64,000 nucleotides of DNA from assembly GCF_003627815.1 (NCBI RefSeq), contig NZ_CP032698.1:2728001-2792000 (forward strand), written 5' to 3'. The position numbers and the translations under genes are program-made. Below are positions 62,756 through 64,000 of this stretch, piece after piece. Source of the stretch: Streptomyces hundungensis (GTDB lineage Bacteria > Actinomycetota > Actinomycetes > Streptomycetales > Streptomycetaceae). Every line of letters begins with the position of its first letter. Position 1 is the stretch's first letter. Below the pieces are notes generated by a model. The model ran no database searches. It saw nothing but the letters and a program-made list of their open reading frames with translations, and had not been told where the DNA came from.

Positions 62756-64000
62756 ATGCGTCTTCCCGGACCCCGCTCCCTCGCCGGCCAGCTCTTCGCC
62801 ATGCAGGTGGTCCTGGTCGCCGCGATCGTGGCGGGGTGCGCCCTGTTCTCGTACCTGACCGACCGCGGCCAGGCCGAGGAGACGGCCCGTCGGCAGGCGG
62901 TCGCCACCGCCACCTCCGTCGCCGCATCGCCCGCGGTGATCGCCGCTGCCCGCACCGCCGACCCCACGGCCGCGCTCCAGCCGTACACGGAGACCCTGCG
63001 CACCACCACCGGGGTCGACTTCGTCGTGGTCATGGCCCCGGACGGCACCCGCTGGACGCACCCCGTGCCGGGCGAGATCGGCCGGGCCTACCTCGGCGAC
63101 ATCGCCCCCGCGCTGCGCGGGCGGACCTTCACCGAGACACACATGGGGGTGCTCGGCCCCTCCGTGCGGGTGGTGGCACCGGTGCGCGACCCCGATGATC
63201 ATGGCCGGATCACCGCGCTCGTCAGCGCGGGCATCACCATCGACCGGATCAGCGAGCAGGTGCACAAGCAGCTGATGGCCCTGGCCGCCATGGCGGCCGG
63301 CGCGCTCGCGCTCGGCGGCCTCGGCACGTATGTGATCAACGCGCGGCTGCGCCGGCACACCCACGGCATGAACGCCGCCGAGCTGAGCCGGATGCACGAC
63401 TACCACCAAGCCACCCTGCACGCCGTGCGCGAGGGGCTGCTGATGCTCGACGGGCAGCGGCGGATCGCGCTCATCAACGACGGCGGGCGCGAGCTGCTCG
63501 GCCTCGGCGAGGACGCGGTGGGCCGCCCGGTGGCCGAGCTCGGCCTGCCCACCGCGCTCGCCGGGGCGCTGCTCGCCTCCGAGCCCCGGGTGGACGAGGT
63601 GCACATGACGGCCGACCGGATCGTCGTCCTGAACAGCCGGCCGGTCTCCTCGGGCGGCCGCCGCGGCACCGTGGTGACCCTGCGCGACCACACCGAACTC
63701 CAGGCGCTGTCCAGCGAGTTGGACTCCGAGCGCGGTTTCACCCAGGCGCTGCGGGCGCAGGCGCACGAGGCCGCGAACCGGCTGCACACGGTGGTCTCGC
63801 TGATCGAGCTGGGCCGCGTCGAGGACGCCGTGGAGTTCGCCACCGCCGAGCTGGAGCTGGCCCAGGCGCTCACCGACCAGGTGGTCACGGCGGTCGGCGA
63901 ACCGGTGCTCGCCGCGCTGCTGCTCGGCAAGGCCGCGCAGGCCAACGAGCACGGCGTGGAGCTGGTCCTCACCGAGGGCAGCGCGGTCGGCGACGGCCTG
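62756..64000 (+). CDS. CitA/DcuS-type sensor histidine kinase, 3' end outside window
   Basis: 415 codons are visible and the frame runs off the end. TM1 near residues 14-34 (AMQVVLVAAIVAGCALFSYL), then an extracytoplasmic PAS-like/sCache domain of about 130 residues (TTTGVDFVVVMAPDGTRWTHPVPGEIGRAYLGDI), and TM2 (LMALAAMAAGALALGGLGTYVI). A cytoplasmic PAS domain follows (LHAVREGLLMLDGQRRIALINDGGRELLG), then the SpoOB-like dimerisation helix with RAQAHEAANRLHTVVSLIELG. The His in this AHE motif is the phospho-acceptor. The ATPase domain has only begun. Family members bind citrate or C4-dicarboxylates outside the cell. Divergent to dctA, it probably senses the same acids. Confidence 0.9.
   Translation, partial: MRLPGPRSLAGQLFAMQVVLVAAIVAGCALFSYLTDRGQAEETARRQAVATATSVAASPAVIAAARTADPTAALQPYTETLRTTTGVDFVVVMAPDGTRWTHPVPGEIGRAYLGDIAPALRGRTFTETHMGVLGPSVRVVAPVRDPDDHGRITALVSAGITIDRISEQVHKQLMALAAMAAGALALGGLGTYVINARLRRHTHGMNAAELSRMHDYHQATLHAVREGLLMLDGQRRIALINDGGRELLGLGEDAVGRPVAELGLPTALAGALLASEPRVDEVHMTADRIVVLNSRPVSSGGRRGTVVTLRDHTELQALSSELDSERGFTQALRAQAHEAANRLHTVVSLIELGRVEDAVEFATAELELAQALTDQVVTAVGEPVLAALLLGKAAQANEHGVELVLTEGSAVGDGL

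Overview
The window is high-GC actinomycete DNA and looks like a Streptomyces chromosome. The signs are strongly G/C-biased third codon positions, frequent GTG starts, ATGA-coupled operons, two-component systems beside ABC exporters, a GlgE/TreS/maltokinase/GlgB glycogen cluster, a secreted Streptomyces-type phospholipase A2, and the dispersed G+C-rich intergenic repeats common in this genus. From memory, the order glgX - TCS/ABC - ABC pair - M4 protease - glgP/glgE/treS/mak/glgB - helD/trxA/merR resembles the S. coelicolor SCO54xx core region; I could not check this by alignment.

Region 1 (1-28 kb, core): glycogen debranching enzyme GlgX. A minus-strand operon encodes an ABC-2 drug-type exporter with a LuxR-type two-component system. 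A plus-strand pair encodes a probable heterodimeric ABC exporter with one degenerate ATP site. Next come an endonuclease/exonuclease/phosphatase-fold protein, a second two-component system (OmpR type), a DinB/DUF664 protein, a 0.5-kb field of repeats with the tail of a decayed TetR gene, and a secreted thermolysin-like protease. The GlgE alpha-glucan pathway follows: glgP on the minus strand, divergent from glgE-treS-mak-glgB. TreS and maltokinase make maltose-1-phosphate, GlgE polymerises it, GlgB branches it, and GlgP and GlgX break it down.

Region 2 (28-52 kb, accessory): a 2056-residue secreted RHS/YD-repeat protein with a low-GC C-terminus and a tiny membrane ORF behind it. It is divergent from a 1460-residue secreted FG-GAP/bulb-lectin protein. 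A six-gene minus-strand operon follows, with a divergent LacI regulator: sugar-binding lipoprotein, two permeases, a GH5-like enzyme, a Tat-type secreted GH85 endo-beta-N-acetylglucosaminidase and a GH38 alpha-mannosidase. Together these describe capture and breakdown of high-mannose N-glycans. Its end carries an XRE(DUF5753)/DUF6879 regulatory module with small companion proteins.

Region 3 (52-64 kb, mixed core): a HelD-like RNA polymerase-associated helicase, a MerR-thioredoxin operon, an Lrp/AsnC regulator, an epimerase and an aldo/keto reductase, an MFS exporter with a divergent TetR repressor and three clear operator sites, a secreted phospholipase A2, and a DctA-type dicarboxylate carrier divergent from a CitA/DcuS-type sensor kinase that runs off the window end. 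I saw no tRNA, rRNA, CRISPR array or insertion sequence.
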